Positions 16,316-25,196 of a stretch of 43,132 nucleotides of DNA are shown here, one piece after another. Both the position numbers and the translations under genes were made by a program. The stretch's first letter is position 1. The number at the start of each line of letters is the position of its first letter. Source of the stretch: Actinomycetota bacterium (GTDB lineage Bacteria; Actinomycetota; Thermoleophilia; Solirubrobacterales; Solirubrobacteraceae); the NCBI GenBank assembly GCA_005888335.1, contig VAWY01000054.1:1-43132 (forward strand). The letters run 5' to 3'. The notes beneath the pieces are model-generated. The model saw only the letters and a list, made by a program, of their open reading frames with translations, made no database searches and was not told the DNA's origin.

Positions 16316-17280
16316 CACAGCAGCAGCGTCCGCTCGCGCGCCGATCCGCGCGCCAGCACCGCGATCTCGACGAGGTCGACCACCGCCCGCCCGGGCAGCT
16401 CCGTCGCAGCCCGCACGACCCCGCGGGCCGACGCGCCGTAGCGCGGACGCGCGGCGGCGGCCCAGCCGGCCAGGGCCGCGGCACCGACGGTCCGGCGCCA
16501 CGGCAGCGCCGCCGCGAGGAGCAGCCACGCGTGCGACGGCTTCCAGAAGACGCGCAACGCCAGCCGCCGGCGCACGACCGGATGGCGGGCGACGACGCGT
16601 GCCAGGCCCTGCCAGCGCCGCAGCGTGCGCAGGTGGCCGACCAGGCCCGAAGATGCGACGGCGTGGAAGGTGAGCGCGTCGGGCGCGCCCACGTAGGCGA
16701 CGCCCGCCTCGATCGCGCGCAGCGCCAGGTCGGCGTCCTCGCCCGCGGTGTAGGCCTCGTCGAAGCCGCCGAGGCGCTCGAGCACCGCGCGCGGGTACGC
16801 GATGTTCGCGCACTGGCCCCACGGCACCGGCGGATCGACGCGCAGGCTGCGCGCGTGCGGCGCGGCGGCGAGGAGATGGGCCTCGACGGGATCGGGGCGC
16901 ACCGCGCCCTGGACGACGGCGCCAGGATGCCGGCGCACGGCGGTCAGGACGCGCTCGAGCCAGTCGGCGGGCGGCCGGCAGTCGTCGTCGGTGAAGACGA
17001 CGACCGGCGCTCGCGCGGCGCGCCAGGCGACGTTGCGCTGGCGCGCCGCCGACCCGGTTCCGGCGGGCAGCCGCACGTGGCGCAGGACGCCCGCGGCGCC
17101 GAGCGGGTGCTCGCCCAGCGTGCGCTCGGTCGCCTCGCCGGCCGAGTCGTGGCAGACGACGACCTCGAAGCGCGCGCGCTCCAGCGTCTGCTCCTCGAGC
17201 GCGTTGAGCAGCCAGCGCAGCCGCAGCGGCCGCTCGTGCGACGCGACGGCGACGGTCAGGTCCGGCCCGTCGGGCGTCAT
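16315..17280 (-). CDS. GT2-type glycosyltransferase
   Basis: 321 residues from the ATG at 17280, overlapping the ligase gene stop by 4 nt (ATGA). The GT-A fold is clear: LTVAVASHERPLRLRWLLNAL at the start (quoted in part: TVAVASHERPL), metal-binding VVFTDDDCRPP near residue 100, and GGFDEAYTAGEDADLALR with the catalytic ED pair near 195-210. A hydrophobic stretch near 255-280 (HAWLLLAAALPW) may anchor it to the membrane. It should be an inverting transferase in surface-glycan assembly; the sugar is unknown. Confidence 0.92.
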   Translation of the reverse strand: MTPDGPDLTVAVASHERPLRLRWLLNALEEQTLERARFEVVVCHDSAGEATERTLGEHPLGAAGVLRHVRLPAGTGSAARQRNVAWRAARAPVVVFTDDDCRPPADWLERVLTAVRRHPGAVVQGAVRPDPVEAHLLAAAPHARSLRVDPPVPWGQCANIAYPRAVLERLGGFDEAYTAGEDADLALRAIEAGVAYVGAPDALTFHAVASSGLVGHLRTLRRWQGLARVVARHPVVRRRLALRVFWKPSHAWLLLAAALPWRRTVGAAALAGWAAAARPRYGASARGVVRAATELPGRAVVDLVEIAVLARGSARERTLLL

Positions 17281-19349
17281 CCGGCGAGCGGCGTCCCCGT
17301 CGCGGTCGGCGAGTCCTCGGGCGGCGCGGCCAGCGCGACCGCCGACTCGGCGGCACGCAGCGTCTCCGGGTTGCGCGGGTCGAGCGCGAGCGCGCGCCGC
17401 GCGGCGGCCTCGGCGCCGGTGCGGTCGACCAGGCCCAGCGCGTCGATGGCGAGGCGCAGCCAGGCCTGGGCGTTGCTGGGCTCGCGGCGGACCGCGTCGA
17501 GCAGCAGGCGCCGAACCTCGAGCTCGCGGCCGCGGCGCTGGGCGATCGCCGCGCCGGCGAAGAGCGGGCGCACGGCGAGCGGGTCGAGCCGCGCGGCCAG
17601 GTCGGCGCGCGCGGCCGCGTCGTGCAGCGTCGCGGGGCTCGCGCCCGGCTGGGCGGCGCGCAGGGCGCCGTCGGCCTTGTCGTCGGCGACCGCCGGCAGC
17701 AGCGCCGAGGCGAGGTACGCCCACGCCGCCAGCGCCGCGACGGCGAGCGCGACCGGTCGCGGGCGCGCGCGGGCGGGGGTGCCGAGCGCCGACCGCCGCG
17801 GCCCGCCGGCCCGCGCCGCGGCCACCCCCAGCGCGAGCAGCGCCGGCACGGTCACGCCCGGGATCTCCCAGTCCCAGTCGACGAGCGTGTGCACCGCCCA
17901 CGCGGCGCCGCCCGCGAGCAGCGCCACCGCGAGCTCGCGCTCGCGCGCGCCGCGCATCCGCCGCCGGACCTGGGCCCCCGCCGCCCAGAGCAGCGCGGCC
18001 ACGCCGGCGAGCCCGAGCGCCGCGCCGACGATCCCCGTCTCGGCGAGGAACTCCAGCGGCGCGTCATGGGGCTGGCGGACCGGCAGCCGGTTGTGTCTGT
18101 ACTGCAGGTGCAGCGCCGGGAACGAGCCCGCGCCGTGGCCGGCGAGCGGGCGGTCCGACCACGCGCCCAGCGCCTCGCCCCACCACTGGACGCGGTTGCC
18201 CGAGTTCGTGCTCAGCAGCCGCGAGGGGGTCGAGACCGACGGCGCGTCGCGCGTGTCGGCGAACTGGCGCGCCGCGTCGGCGACGGCCCCCGTGACGGCG
18301 AGCGCGGCGACGAGCAGCGCGCCCGCCCCGGCCAGCGCCGCCCACGTCCGGCGCGTGCGCTCGGCGCTCCACGCGACGCGCCGCTCCGCGCGCAGCGTGA
18401 GGCGCCCGGCAGCGAGCAGCGCCAGCAGGCAGACCGCGAGCACGGCGAGCAGCTCGCGCCCGCCGGCCGCGCGCTCGGCGAGCGGCGTGTCCGGCGTGGC
18501 CAGCGACGAGCGCGTGAACGCGAAGGCCAGCGCCGGGGCCGCGGCGGCGCCGGCCAGCGCGGCGGCGGCGAGCGCGCGCAGGCCCGCCGCGCCGAACGCG
18601 ACGAGGACGACGAGCGCGACCGCGAAGGCGAGGATCGCCCCGCGCGAGTACGTCAACCCGGCGGTCATGACCAGCAGCCAGAGCGCGCCGAGGGCGGCGA
18701 GGCGAACGCCCGCCGACCGCGCCGCGTCCGTGGCGATCCGCAGCGCGACCGGCATGCCGAGCACGCAGAGCAGCGCGAGCGCGTTCCAGTAGCCCAGCGG
18801 CTCGCGCAGGCGCGGCGACAGCGCGGTGCCGTCGGTCAGCCCGGGCAGCACCTTGCCGGCGAGCGCGTCGACCGCGACGGCGAGCGCGACCGCGAGCAGC
18901 CCGAGCGCGGTGCGCTCGACCGCGCGCGTCGCGCGCGCGCCCGCCGTCAGCGCGAGGACCACGACCAGCGCGTACGCCGCGGCGCGGTTGGTCGCCTGCC
19001 ATGACAGGTCGGGCGTCACGCTCCATGCGAGCGACAGGCCGCACCACGCGGCGAACCCCGCCAACAGCCCCGCCGCCAGCCACCCCGCGCCCGACGCGCG
19101 GGGCACGAGCCGCCCCGCGCCCAGGGCAGCGCCCGCCACGGCAAGGGCGAGCAGCGCGAGGGCGGCCTGCAGGGGCGCCTCATCACCGAGCTCGACCGCG
19201 CCGTGCGCGAACGCCGCGTACGCGCACGCGCCGACGAGCGCGGCCAGCAGGGCGCTCGCCGCGACGTCGCGCGCGCCGCGGGCCGGCGCCGAGACGGGCA
19301 CCGCGGTGCGCTCGGGCGGCGGCGCCGGGACCGGCGCGACCGCCGTCAC
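17277..19349 (-). CDS. O-antigen ligase/polymerase-like membrane protein with C-terminal TPR
   Basis: 690 residues from a GTG at 19349 (GTGA overlap with the channel-like gene). About ten to twelve hydrophobic helices occupy residues 30-540. The Wzy_C-type signature is the loop with RPLAGHGAGSF followed by the HNRLPVRQPHDAPLEFLAETG block (quoted in part: HDAPLEFLAETG). Residues 580-680 form tetratricopeptide-like repeats (AIAQRRGRELEVRRLLLDAV; AEAAARRALALDPRNPETL). Such proteins polymerise or ligate glycan units on the outer face of the membrane. Which of the two it does cannot be told from sequence. Confidence 0.9.
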   Translation of the reverse strand: MTAVAPVPAPPPERTAVPVSAPARGARDVAASALLAALVGACAYAAFAHGAVELGDEAPLQAALALLALAVAGAALGAGRLVPRASGAGWLAAGLLAGFAAWCGLSLAWSVTPDLSWQATNRAAAYALVVVLALTAGARATRAVERTALGLLAVALAVAVDALAGKVLPGLTDGTALSPRLREPLGYWNALALLCVLGMPVALRIATDAARSAGVRLAALGALWLLVMTAGLTYSRGAILAFAVALVVLVAFGAAGLRALAAAALAGAAAAPALAFAFTRSSLATPDTPLAERAAGGRELLAVLAVCLLALLAAGRLTLRAERRVAWSAERTRRTWAALAGAGALLVAALAVTGAVADAARQFADTRDAPSVSTPSRLLSTNSGNRVQWWGEALGAWSDRPLAGHGAGSFPALHLQYRHNRLPVRQPHDAPLEFLAETGIVGAALGLAGVAALLWAAGAQVRRRMRGARERELAVALLAGGAAWAVHTLVDWDWEIPGVTVPALLALGVAAARAGGPRRSALGTPARARPRPVALAVAALAAWAYLASALLPAVADDKADGALRAAQPGASPATLHDAAARADLAARLDPLAVRPLFAGAAIAQRRGRELEVRRLLLDAVRREPSNAQAWLRLAIDALGLVDRTGAEAAARRALALDPRNPETLRAAESAVALAAPPEDSPTATGTPLAG

Positions 19350-19729
19350 TGATGGTCCTTCTTCATCTCGGCGATGTGGCTGTGAATGAAGAACGACGCC
19401 AGCGACGCTGCGAGCGTGGCCACGACGCTGACCGACCACACCTCCAGCACGATGTCGAGCGCCTTGCCGCCGGGCGTCACGGGATTGGCAAGCTGCGAGG
19501 AGACCGTGGTGAGCTGCGCGGTCGTCCAGAAGAGCGCGCCGGCCCACGTCGTGAAGCCCGTGTGCGGGTCGTGGCGCTCGAGCAGCCAGGCGAGCGTCGT
19601 GCCCACGAGGTCGACCGCGAACGTCAGCGCGACCAGCCGCGCGATGCGGTTGCGCAGCAGCTCGTGCGCTCGCGACCCGCGCGGTCGCACCACCATGCCC
19701 ATCTCGTGTGTGATCCGGGTGCCGTTCAC
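19346..19729 (-). CDS. Two-helix potassium-channel-like protein with altered filter
   Basis: 127 residues from a GTG at 19729 (GTGA overlap with the cytidylyltransferase stop); ATGs at 19702 and 19696 are alternatives. Helix 1 is about 31-50, a pore-helix-like ALFWTTAQL about 65-73, the filter position TTVSSQ 74-79, then NPVTPGGK and helix 2 about 91-115. The arrangement lines up with KcsA-type pores (ALWW...TTVGYGD...YPVT), but the GYG of the filter is missing. It may conduct a different ion or be a structural relative. Being locked into a glycan operon by overlaps on both sides suggests co-expression, not a proven shared role. Confidence 0.8.
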   Translation of the reverse strand: MNGTRITHEMGMVVRPRGSRAHELLRNRIARLVALTFAVDLVGTTLAWLLERHDPHTGFTTWAGALFWTTAQLTTVSSQLANPVTPGGKALDIVLEVWSVSVVATLAASLASFFIHSHIAEMKKDHQ

Positions 19730-20433
19730 GCCCAGACCCGCCACGGCGCCGTGCCCGCCGCCCACAGGTCGTTGAGGGCGATCGCGTCCTTGTAGGTGTC
19801 GAGGCAGTCCCAGAAGCCGGTGTGCCGGAAGCCCCGCAGCTGCCCGTCGGCGGCGAGGCCCTCGAGCGGCGCGCGCTCGAGGACGCTCGAGTCGCCGAGG
19901 TAGTCGAAGACGCCGGGTTCGAACACGAAGAAGCCGCCGTTGATCCAGTGCTCCGAGCGCGGCTTCTCGTGGAAGCCCTGGATCCGCGCGTCGCCGTCGA
20001 GCTCGACGACGCCGAACTGCAGCTCGGGGCGCACGATCGTCATCGAGGCGAGCGCGCCGTGGCGCTCGTGGAAGCCGAACAGGGCGCGCAGATCGAGGTC
20101 GGCGACGCCGTCGGCGTAGGTGGCGCAGAACCGGCCGGACAGCCGGTCGCGCACGCGGTGCAGGCGCCCGCCCGTCGGCGTGTCCAGCCCGGTGTCGACG
20201 CACTCGACGGTCACGCCCCCCGGCCAGTCGCACGCCGCCGCCCACTCGGCGATCGCCTCCCCGCGATAGCCGGTTAGCAGCAGGAAGCGCCGCAGCCCCT
20301 GGGCGGCGTAGATGCGCACGACGTGCCAGACGATCGGCCGGCCGCCGATCTCGACCATCGGCTTGGGGATGTCCTGCGCGCGCTCCTGCAGGCGCGTGCC
20401 GCGCCCGCCGCAGAGGATGACCACCGGGTACAC
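19726..20433 (-). CDS. rfbF: Glucose-1-phosphate cytidylyltransferase-like enzyme
   Basis: 235 residues from a GTG at 20433. It has the nucleotidyltransferase signature VVILCGGRGTRLQERAQDIP (about residues 4-23) and PKPMVEIGGRPIVWHVVRIY, followed by DTGLDTPTGGRL and WINGGFFVFEPGVFDYL. These match RfbF/DdhA, which makes CDP-glucose, the entry point to CDP-3,6-dideoxyhexoses. It is somewhat shorter than the usual ~257 residues. Other dideoxysugar genes are not in the window, so specificity is likely but not certain. It heads the leftward glycan operon; the rightward operon begins 8 bp away. Confidence 0.87.
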   Translation of the reverse strand: MYPVVILCGGRGTRLQERAQDIPKPMVEIGGRPIVWHVVRIYAAQGLRRFLLLTGYRGEAIAEWAAACDWPGGVTVECVDTGLDTPTGGRLHRVRDRLSGRFCATYADGVADLDLRALFGFHERHGALASMTIVRPELQFGVVELDGDARIQGFHEKPRSEHWINGGFFVFEPGVFDYLGDSSVLERAPLEGLAADGQLRGFRHTGFWDCLDTYKDAIALNDLWAAGTAPWRVWA

Positions 20434-20441
20434 CGCGCGGC

Positions 20442-21476
20442 ATGATGGCGCACGTGCTCCGCGTCGCCGTGCACCCCGACGTCGCGGCGGGCGCGCCGCG
20501 CAGCGGTCACGGGCGCGTCTGGCGCCGCGTCCTGGCCGAGCTCGAGGGCCGGGTGCGCCTCGACGTCCGCCCGTCCGGCCGCCGCCTCGCGCGCCGCCCC
20601 GACGTCTGGCTGGCCGACGGCCACCGGCCGCTGCCCGCCGTCGCCGAGCCGCTCGTCGCGCAGGTCCACGAGCCGCCGCCGCGCGATCCGGCTGCCCGCG
20701 CGCTGCTCGATCCCGCGTTCCTCGCCGGCCTCGAGCGCGCGGTCGCCGCGACCGTCGGGCGCGCCGACGTGGTCATCACGCCCTCGGCCTTCGCCGCCGG
20801 CGAGCTGCGCGCGGCCTACGGGCCGGCCGGTGAGCGCGTCCGGCACGCCCTCCACGGCGTCGACGCCGACCGGTTCCGCCCCGGCCTGGCGGGCGGCCGC
20901 GAACGGATCGGCGCGCCGTACGTCGCCTACGTCGGCGTGCTGCACCCGCGCAAGAACCTCGGCGCGCTGCGCGAGGCGATGGCGCGTCTCATCGCGCGCG
21001 GGGCGCCGCACTCGCTCGCCGTCGTCTGGTCGCCGCCGGCCGACCGCGCCGACCCCGCGGCGCTCGTGCGCGACGCGCTCGCCGAGCTGCCCGGCGCGCC
21101 CGGACGCCTGGTCGCCCTGCGCGACCTCGACGACGAGGCGCTCGCCGCCGTGCTGGCGGGCGCCGACGCGTTCTGCCTGCCCAGCCTGTCGGAGGGCTTC
21201 GGCCTTCCCGCGCTGGAGGCGATGGCCTGCGGCGCGCCGGTCGTCGCGGCCGCGCGCGGGGCCCTCCCCGAGGTCGTCGGCGAGGCGGGCCTGCTCGTCG
21301 AGCCCACCGCGGACGCCTTCGAGGCGGCGCTCGACCGGGTGCTCACCGACGGGCGGCTGGCGCGCGACCTGCGCGAGCGCGGCCGGCGCCGCGCGCTCGA
21401 GCTGCCGTGGTCGCGAACCGCGGACGGCTGGGTCGCCGCGCTCGAGCACGCGGCCACTACAGTCCGCGCGCCATGA
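20442..21476 (+). CDS. GT4-type glycosyltransferase
   Basis: 344 residues, first gene of the rightward glycan operon. Two ATGs (20442, 20445) and a GTG at 20454 are possible starts. The N-terminal domain holds PDVWLADGHRPLP and LVAQVHEPPPRD. The donor domain has VAYVGVLHPRKNLGALREAM and the GT4 signature SEGFGLPALEAMACGAPVV. It is a retaining glycosyltransferase similar in plan to mannosyl- and rhamnosyltransferases of polysaccharide clusters. The specific sugar is not predictable. Its stop overlaps the next ATG (ATGA). Confidence 0.92.
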   Translation: MMAHVLRVAVHPDVAAGAPRSGHGRVWRRVLAELEGRVRLDVRPSGRRLARRPDVWLADGHRPLPAVAEPLVAQVHEPPPRDPAARALLDPAFLAGLERAVAATVGRADVVITPSAFAAGELRAAYGPAGERVRHALHGVDADRFRPGLAGGRERIGAPYVAYVGVLHPRKNLGALREAMARLIARGAPHSLAVVWSPPADRADPAALVRDALAELPGAPGRLVALRDLDDEALAAVLAGADAFCLPSLSEGFGLPALEAMACGAPVVAAARGALPEVVGEAGLLVEPTADAFEAALDRVLTDGRLARDLRERGRRRALELPWSRTADGWVAALEHAATTVRAP

Positions 21477-22360
21477 GGATGCTCGCGCTCAGGGCGTGCC
21501 CGGTGTGCGGCGGCGAGCGCGCCGAGGCGGTCGACCTCGGCGCCGGCGCGCACCGCCGCTGCGTCGACTGCGCGACGACGTACACCGCGCAGTACGCCGA
21601 CCCTGACGAGGTCTTCGTCGACGGCTACTTCACCGACGCCAGCCGCTTCGGCATCGACGTCCGCCATCCGCGCTTCCAGGCCTACCTGGCCGATGTCGCG
21701 CGCCGGCGCGCGGCCTTCCTCGAGCGGGTGACCGGCGGGCCCGGGACGCTGCTCGACGTCGGCTGCGGGACCGGCGAGTTCCCCGCGGTGCTCGCGCGGC
21801 GCGGCTGGCGCGTGCAGGGCCTCGAGCTGATGCCCGAGGCCGCCGAGCATGCGCGCGCCGCCCACGGCGTCGACGTGCACGTCGCCTCGCTCGAGGACGC
21901 CGACCTGCCCGAGCGCGCCTACGACGCGGTCTCGGCGCTGCACGTGGTCGAGCACGTCCCCGACGTCGCCGGCTTCCTGCGCGAGATGGCGCGCCGCGCG
22001 CGGCCGGGCGGGCACGTGCTCGTCGAGGTGCCCAATCTCGACAGCCGCCAGCGCGCGGCGGCTGGGGCGCGCTGGGCCGGGCTGCGCCCGGTGGAGCACC
22101 TCACGCAGTTCACGCCGGCGACGATGCGGCGCGCGCTGACGGCGGCCGGGCTGGAGCTGCGGCTGGTGCGCTCGCCGAGCTGGATCATGCGCGCCCAGAC
22201 GATCCGCGAGGCGCTCGCGGACGTCGGCCGCCCGCGGTGGGAGCCGCGCCTCGCCCGCCTCCCGGTCCGCGCGGCCTGGGCGCTGCTGCACGCGGTCGCC
22301 GCCGCCGACGACCGTCTCGGGCGCGGCCAGGTCGTGCTGGCCATCGCCCGCGTGCGATGA
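21473..22360 (+). CDS. SAM methyltransferase with N-terminal zinc ribbon
   Basis: 295 residues. Residues 9-35 carry CPVC and CVDC pairs, the small zinc-binding head common in methyltransferases of sugar and glycan clusters. Motif I is TLLDVGCGTGEFPAVLARRG near residue 92-110. The body has YDAVSALHVVEHVPDVAGFL and RPGGHVLVEVPNLDS. It most likely methylates a sugar intermediate or glycan terminus, though the acceptor is unknown. It overlaps neighbours by 4 nt at both ends, so it belongs to the five-gene operon 20442-25145. Confidence 0.9.
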   Translation: MRMLALRACPVCGGERAEAVDLGAGAHRRCVDCATTYTAQYADPDEVFVDGYFTDASRFGIDVRHPRFQAYLADVARRRAAFLERVTGGPGTLLDVGCGTGEFPAVLARRGWRVQGLELMPEAAEHARAAHGVDVHVASLEDADLPERAYDAVSALHVVEHVPDVAGFLREMARRARPGGHVLVEVPNLDSRQRAAAGARWAGLRPVEHLTQFTPATMRRALTAAGLELRLVRSPSWIMRAQTIREALADVGRPRWEPRLARLPVRAAWALLHAVAAADDRLGRGQVVLAIARVR

Positions 22361-22959
22361 CCCCGGCGCGGCTGCGCGACCTCCGCCGCGAGGTGTTCCT
22401 GCGCCGCGCCGCACGCCGCGTCGGCGCCCATCGCCTCGCCGCCTTCGGGCCGACGAGCCTCATCGTCCCGCCCGCGGTCATCCACTCGCCGCACCGCATC
22501 GAGATCGGCCGCCGCGTGATCCTGCATCGCGACGCGTTCCTCTCGGTGGTCGAGGAGCACAACGGCCGGCGCTACTCGCCGCACCTGCGCATCGGCGACG
22601 GCACGAGCTTCGGCCACGGCCTGTGGATCAGCTGCGTGGGCGAGATCGACATCGGCCGCGAGGTCCTCGCCGGCCACAACATCCTCATCACCGACACCCA
22701 CCACGAGTACCACGACCCCGACACGGCGATCGTGCACCAGCCGATGGCTCCCCCGCGGCCGGTGCGCATCGGCGACGGCGCGCACCTCGGGCCGCACGTC
22801 GCGGTCCTCGCGGGGGTGACGATCGGCGAGCGCGCGTTCGTCGCTGCGAACGCGGTCGTCACCCGCGACGTCCCGCCCAACGCGGTCGCGGTCGGCAACC
22901 CGGCGCGCGTCATCCGCCGCTACGACCGCGCGCGCGGCGTCTGGGTCGACGAGGACTGA
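22357..22959 (+). CDS. Hexapeptide-repeat acyltransferase
   Basis: 200 residues with left-handed beta-helix (hexapeptide) periodicity: IEIGRRVILHRDAF, LRIGDGTSFGHG, IDIGREVLAGHN, VRIGDGAHLGPHVAVLAGV, TIGERAFVAANAVV, and the closing VPPNAVAVGNPARVIRRYD. The ITDTHHEYHDPD loop supplies the catalytic-type His seen in WcaF/maltose-acetyltransferase relatives. It should transfer an acetyl or other acyl group from acyl-CoA to a sugar. Its ATG overlaps the preceding stop (ATGA), and the next gene follows after 3 bp. Confidence 0.91.
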   Translation: MTPARLRDLRREVFLRRAARRVGAHRLAAFGPTSLIVPPAVIHSPHRIEIGRRVILHRDAFLSVVEEHNGRRYSPHLRIGDGTSFGHGLWISCVGEIDIGREVLAGHNILITDTHHEYHDPDTAIVHQPMAPPRPVRIGDGAHLGPHVAVLAGVTIGERAFVAANAVVTRDVPPNAVAVGNPARVIRRYDRARGVWVDED

Positions 22960-22962
22960 CCC

Positions 22963-23640
22963 GTGCTCCCGTGGCTGCGCGACTTCGTCCGCGACGTCCT
23001 CGCGGTCGTCGAGACGCCGGACCCGGTGGTCGAGTTCGGCGCGCTGCAGGTCGAACCGGGCCAGGACGCCGACCTGCGCCCGCTCTTCGCCGGCCGGCCG
23101 TACCTGGGCACCGACCTGCGGCCGGGGCCCGGCGTCGACCGCGTCGAGGACCTGCGCGCCCTGACGCTCGCCGACGGCAGCGTCGGCACCGCGCTGTGCC
23201 TGGAGACGCTCGAGCACTGCGAGGACCCGTTCGCCGCGGGACGCGAGCTCGCGCGCGTGGTCGCCGACGGCGGCGTGTGCCTGGTCTCCGCGCCGCTGAT
23301 GCTCGGCATCCACGGCTACCCGAACGACTACTGGCGCTTCACCCCTGAGGGCCTGCGCGTCGTGCTCTCGGGCTTCGACGACGTCTGGACGGCGGGCCTG
23401 GGCGACCCCGGCATGCCGGTCACCGTCCTCGGCGTCGCCGCGCACGGCCGCGCGCTCGGCCTCTCGCTGGAGCGGCTGCCGAGCGTCGCCGCGCGTCACG
23501 CGCGCTACGTCGCCGGTGACGGCACGGTGCGCATCGGGCCGCTGCGCCTGACGCCCCGCGAGCTCGCGCGCCTCGCGGCGCGCGAGGGGCGCCGGCTCGC
23601 CGCCGCACGCCTGCGGCGCCGGGCTACGCTCGGCCCGTGA
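22963..23640 (+). CDS. Class I SAM methyltransferase
   Basis: 225 residues from a GTG at 22963. It resembles type-11 methyltransferases: VVEFGALQVEPGQDADLRPL, then YLGTDLRPGPGVDRVEDLRA in place of motif I-II, ALCLETLEHCEDPFAAGREL, and GYPNDYWRFTPEGLRVVLSG. The glycine-rich motif I is atypical (EFGALQVE rather than DxGxGxG), so activity is probable rather than sure. It sits between the acyltransferase and flippase genes and ends in a GTGA overlap with the flippase start. Confidence 0.82.
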   Translation: MLPWLRDFVRDVLAVVETPDPVVEFGALQVEPGQDADLRPLFAGRPYLGTDLRPGPGVDRVEDLRALTLADGSVGTALCLETLEHCEDPFAAGRELARVVADGGVCLVSAPLMLGIHGYPNDYWRFTPEGLRVVLSGFDDVWTAGLGDPGMPVTVLGVAAHGRALGLSLERLPSVAARHARYVAGDGTVRIGPLRLTPRELARLAAREGRRLAAARLRRRATLGP

Positions 23641-25145
23641 CGACGTCGACGCCCGCGCGGGAGCGGCTGCGCCTCGGTGGCCGGACCGTGCGCGAGCACG
23701 CCGCCCGCGGCAGCGTCGTCAATGCGGCCTTCCTGATCGGGCTCAGCGCGCTGGGGCTCGTGCGGGGCTTCATCCTCGCCGGGCTGCTCGAGCCGCGCGA
23801 CTACGGCGTCTGGGGCATGCTCGTCGTCGCGCTGGGCACCGTGCTGTTCCTCCGGCAGGCGGGCATCGGCGACAAGTTCGTCCAGCAGGACGAGCCCGAC
23901 CAGGAGCTCGCGTTCCAGAAGGCGTTCACGCTCGAGCTCGCGTTCAACGGGCTGTTCGCGCTGGTGCTCGCCGCGGTCGTGCCGATCGCCGCCCTGGTCT
24001 ACGGGCGCGGCGAGATGGTCGCCCCCGGGCTCGCGCTCATCGTCCTGCTGCCCGCCGCGGCGCTGCAGGCGCCGCTGTGGATCCACTACCGCCGGATGGA
24101 CTTCGCCCGCCAGCGCACGCTGCAGGCGGTCGAGCCCGTCGTCGGCTTCCTCGTCGCGATCGCGCTGGCGCTCGCCGGCGCCGGCTACTGGTCGTTCGTC
24201 GTGGCGATCGTCGCCGGGGCGTGGACGACGAGCGCGCTGGCGGTGTGGACGTCGCCGCACCCGCTGCGCCTGCGGTACGAGCGCGGGACGCTGCGCACCT
24301 ACGTGACGTTCTCGTGGCCGCTGCTCGTGGCCGGCGGCAGCGCGCTGGTGATGATCCAGGCGGCGATGATCGCGACCACGCGCCACCTCGGGGTCGCCGC
24401 CGCGGGCGCGGTCGCGCTGGCCACGACGGTCGCGCAGTTCGCCGACCGGGTCGACGCCATCGTCTCGGACACGATCTACCCCGCGATCTGCGCGGTGCGC
24501 GACCGCACCGACCTGCTCTACGAGAGCTTCGTCAAGACGAACCGGCTGTCGCTGATGTGGGCGGTGCCCTTCGGGGTCGGCCTCGCGCTGTTCGCCTCCG
24601 ACCTCGTGCGCTTCGCCCTGGGCGAGCGCTGGCACGGCGCCGTGCCCCTCCTCCAGGCGTTCGGGGCGACGGCGGCGCTCGGGCACCTCGGCTTCAACTG
24701 GGCCGGCTACTTCCGCGCGCGCGGCGAGACGCGCCCGCTCGCCGTCTACGCGCTCGCGGGCTGCCTCGTCTTCCTGGCGGCCGGGCTGCCGCTGCTCTTG
24801 CGCTACGGCCTCGACGGCCTCGCGGCCGGCCTCGCCCTCGTCGCGGTGACCAGCGTCGCCTGCCGCGCCTGGTTCCTGCGGCGGCTGTTCCCCGGGTTTC
24901 GGATGATCGCCCATGCGGGGCGGGCGATCGCGCCGACCGTGCCCGCCGTGGCCGCCGTGCTCCTGCTGCGGGCGGCCGAGGCGGGCCCGCGCGGCGCCGG
25001 CGCCGCGGCCGCCGAGCTGGTCCTCTACGCGGCGGTGACGGTCGCCGCCACGCTGCTCCTGGAGCGTGCGCTGGTGCGCGAGACGGTCGGCTACCTGCGC
25101 GGCGGACTCTCAGCAATTCCCCAGCGAACGCCTAACAGCGTCTGA
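23637..25145 (+). CDS. Polysaccharide flippase (MOP superfamily, Wzx-like)
   Basis: 502 residues from a GTG at 23637, with about 12-14 hydrophobic helices. The N-terminus has the polysaccharide-transporter pattern GSVVNAAFLIGLSALGLVRG and GLLEPRDYGVWGMLVVALGT. Later are FADRVDAIVSDTIYPAICAV and FGVGLALFASDLVRFALGERW. Such proteins flip lipid-linked glycan units across the membrane, before the Wzy-like polymerase encoded in the divergent operon acts on them. The last gene of the rightward operon; the pairing flippase plus polymerase suggests a Wzx/Wzy-type pathway. Confidence 0.91.
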   Translation: MTTSTPARERLRLGGRTVREHAARGSVVNAAFLIGLSALGLVRGFILAGLLEPRDYGVWGMLVVALGTVLFLRQAGIGDKFVQQDEPDQELAFQKAFTLELAFNGLFALVLAAVVPIAALVYGRGEMVAPGLALIVLLPAAALQAPLWIHYRRMDFARQRTLQAVEPVVGFLVAIALALAGAGYWSFVVAIVAGAWTTSALAVWTSPHPLRLRYERGTLRTYVTFSWPLLVAGGSALVMIQAAMIATTRHLGVAAAGAVALATTVAQFADRVDAIVSDTIYPAICAVRDRTDLLYESFVKTNRLSLMWAVPFGVGLALFASDLVRFALGERWHGAVPLLQAFGATAALGHLGFNWAGYFRARGETRPLAVYALAGCLVFLAAGLPLLLRYGLDGLAAGLALVAVTSVACRAWFLRRLFPGFRMIAHAGRAIAPTVPAVAAVLLLRAAEAGPRGAGAAAAELVLYAAVTVAATLLLERALVRETVGYLRGGLSAIPQRTPNSV

Positions 25146-25196
25146 GGGCGGCCGGGAAAGGTGGCGGGCGTCCACCTACGAGAGAGGAGGGGCCAC

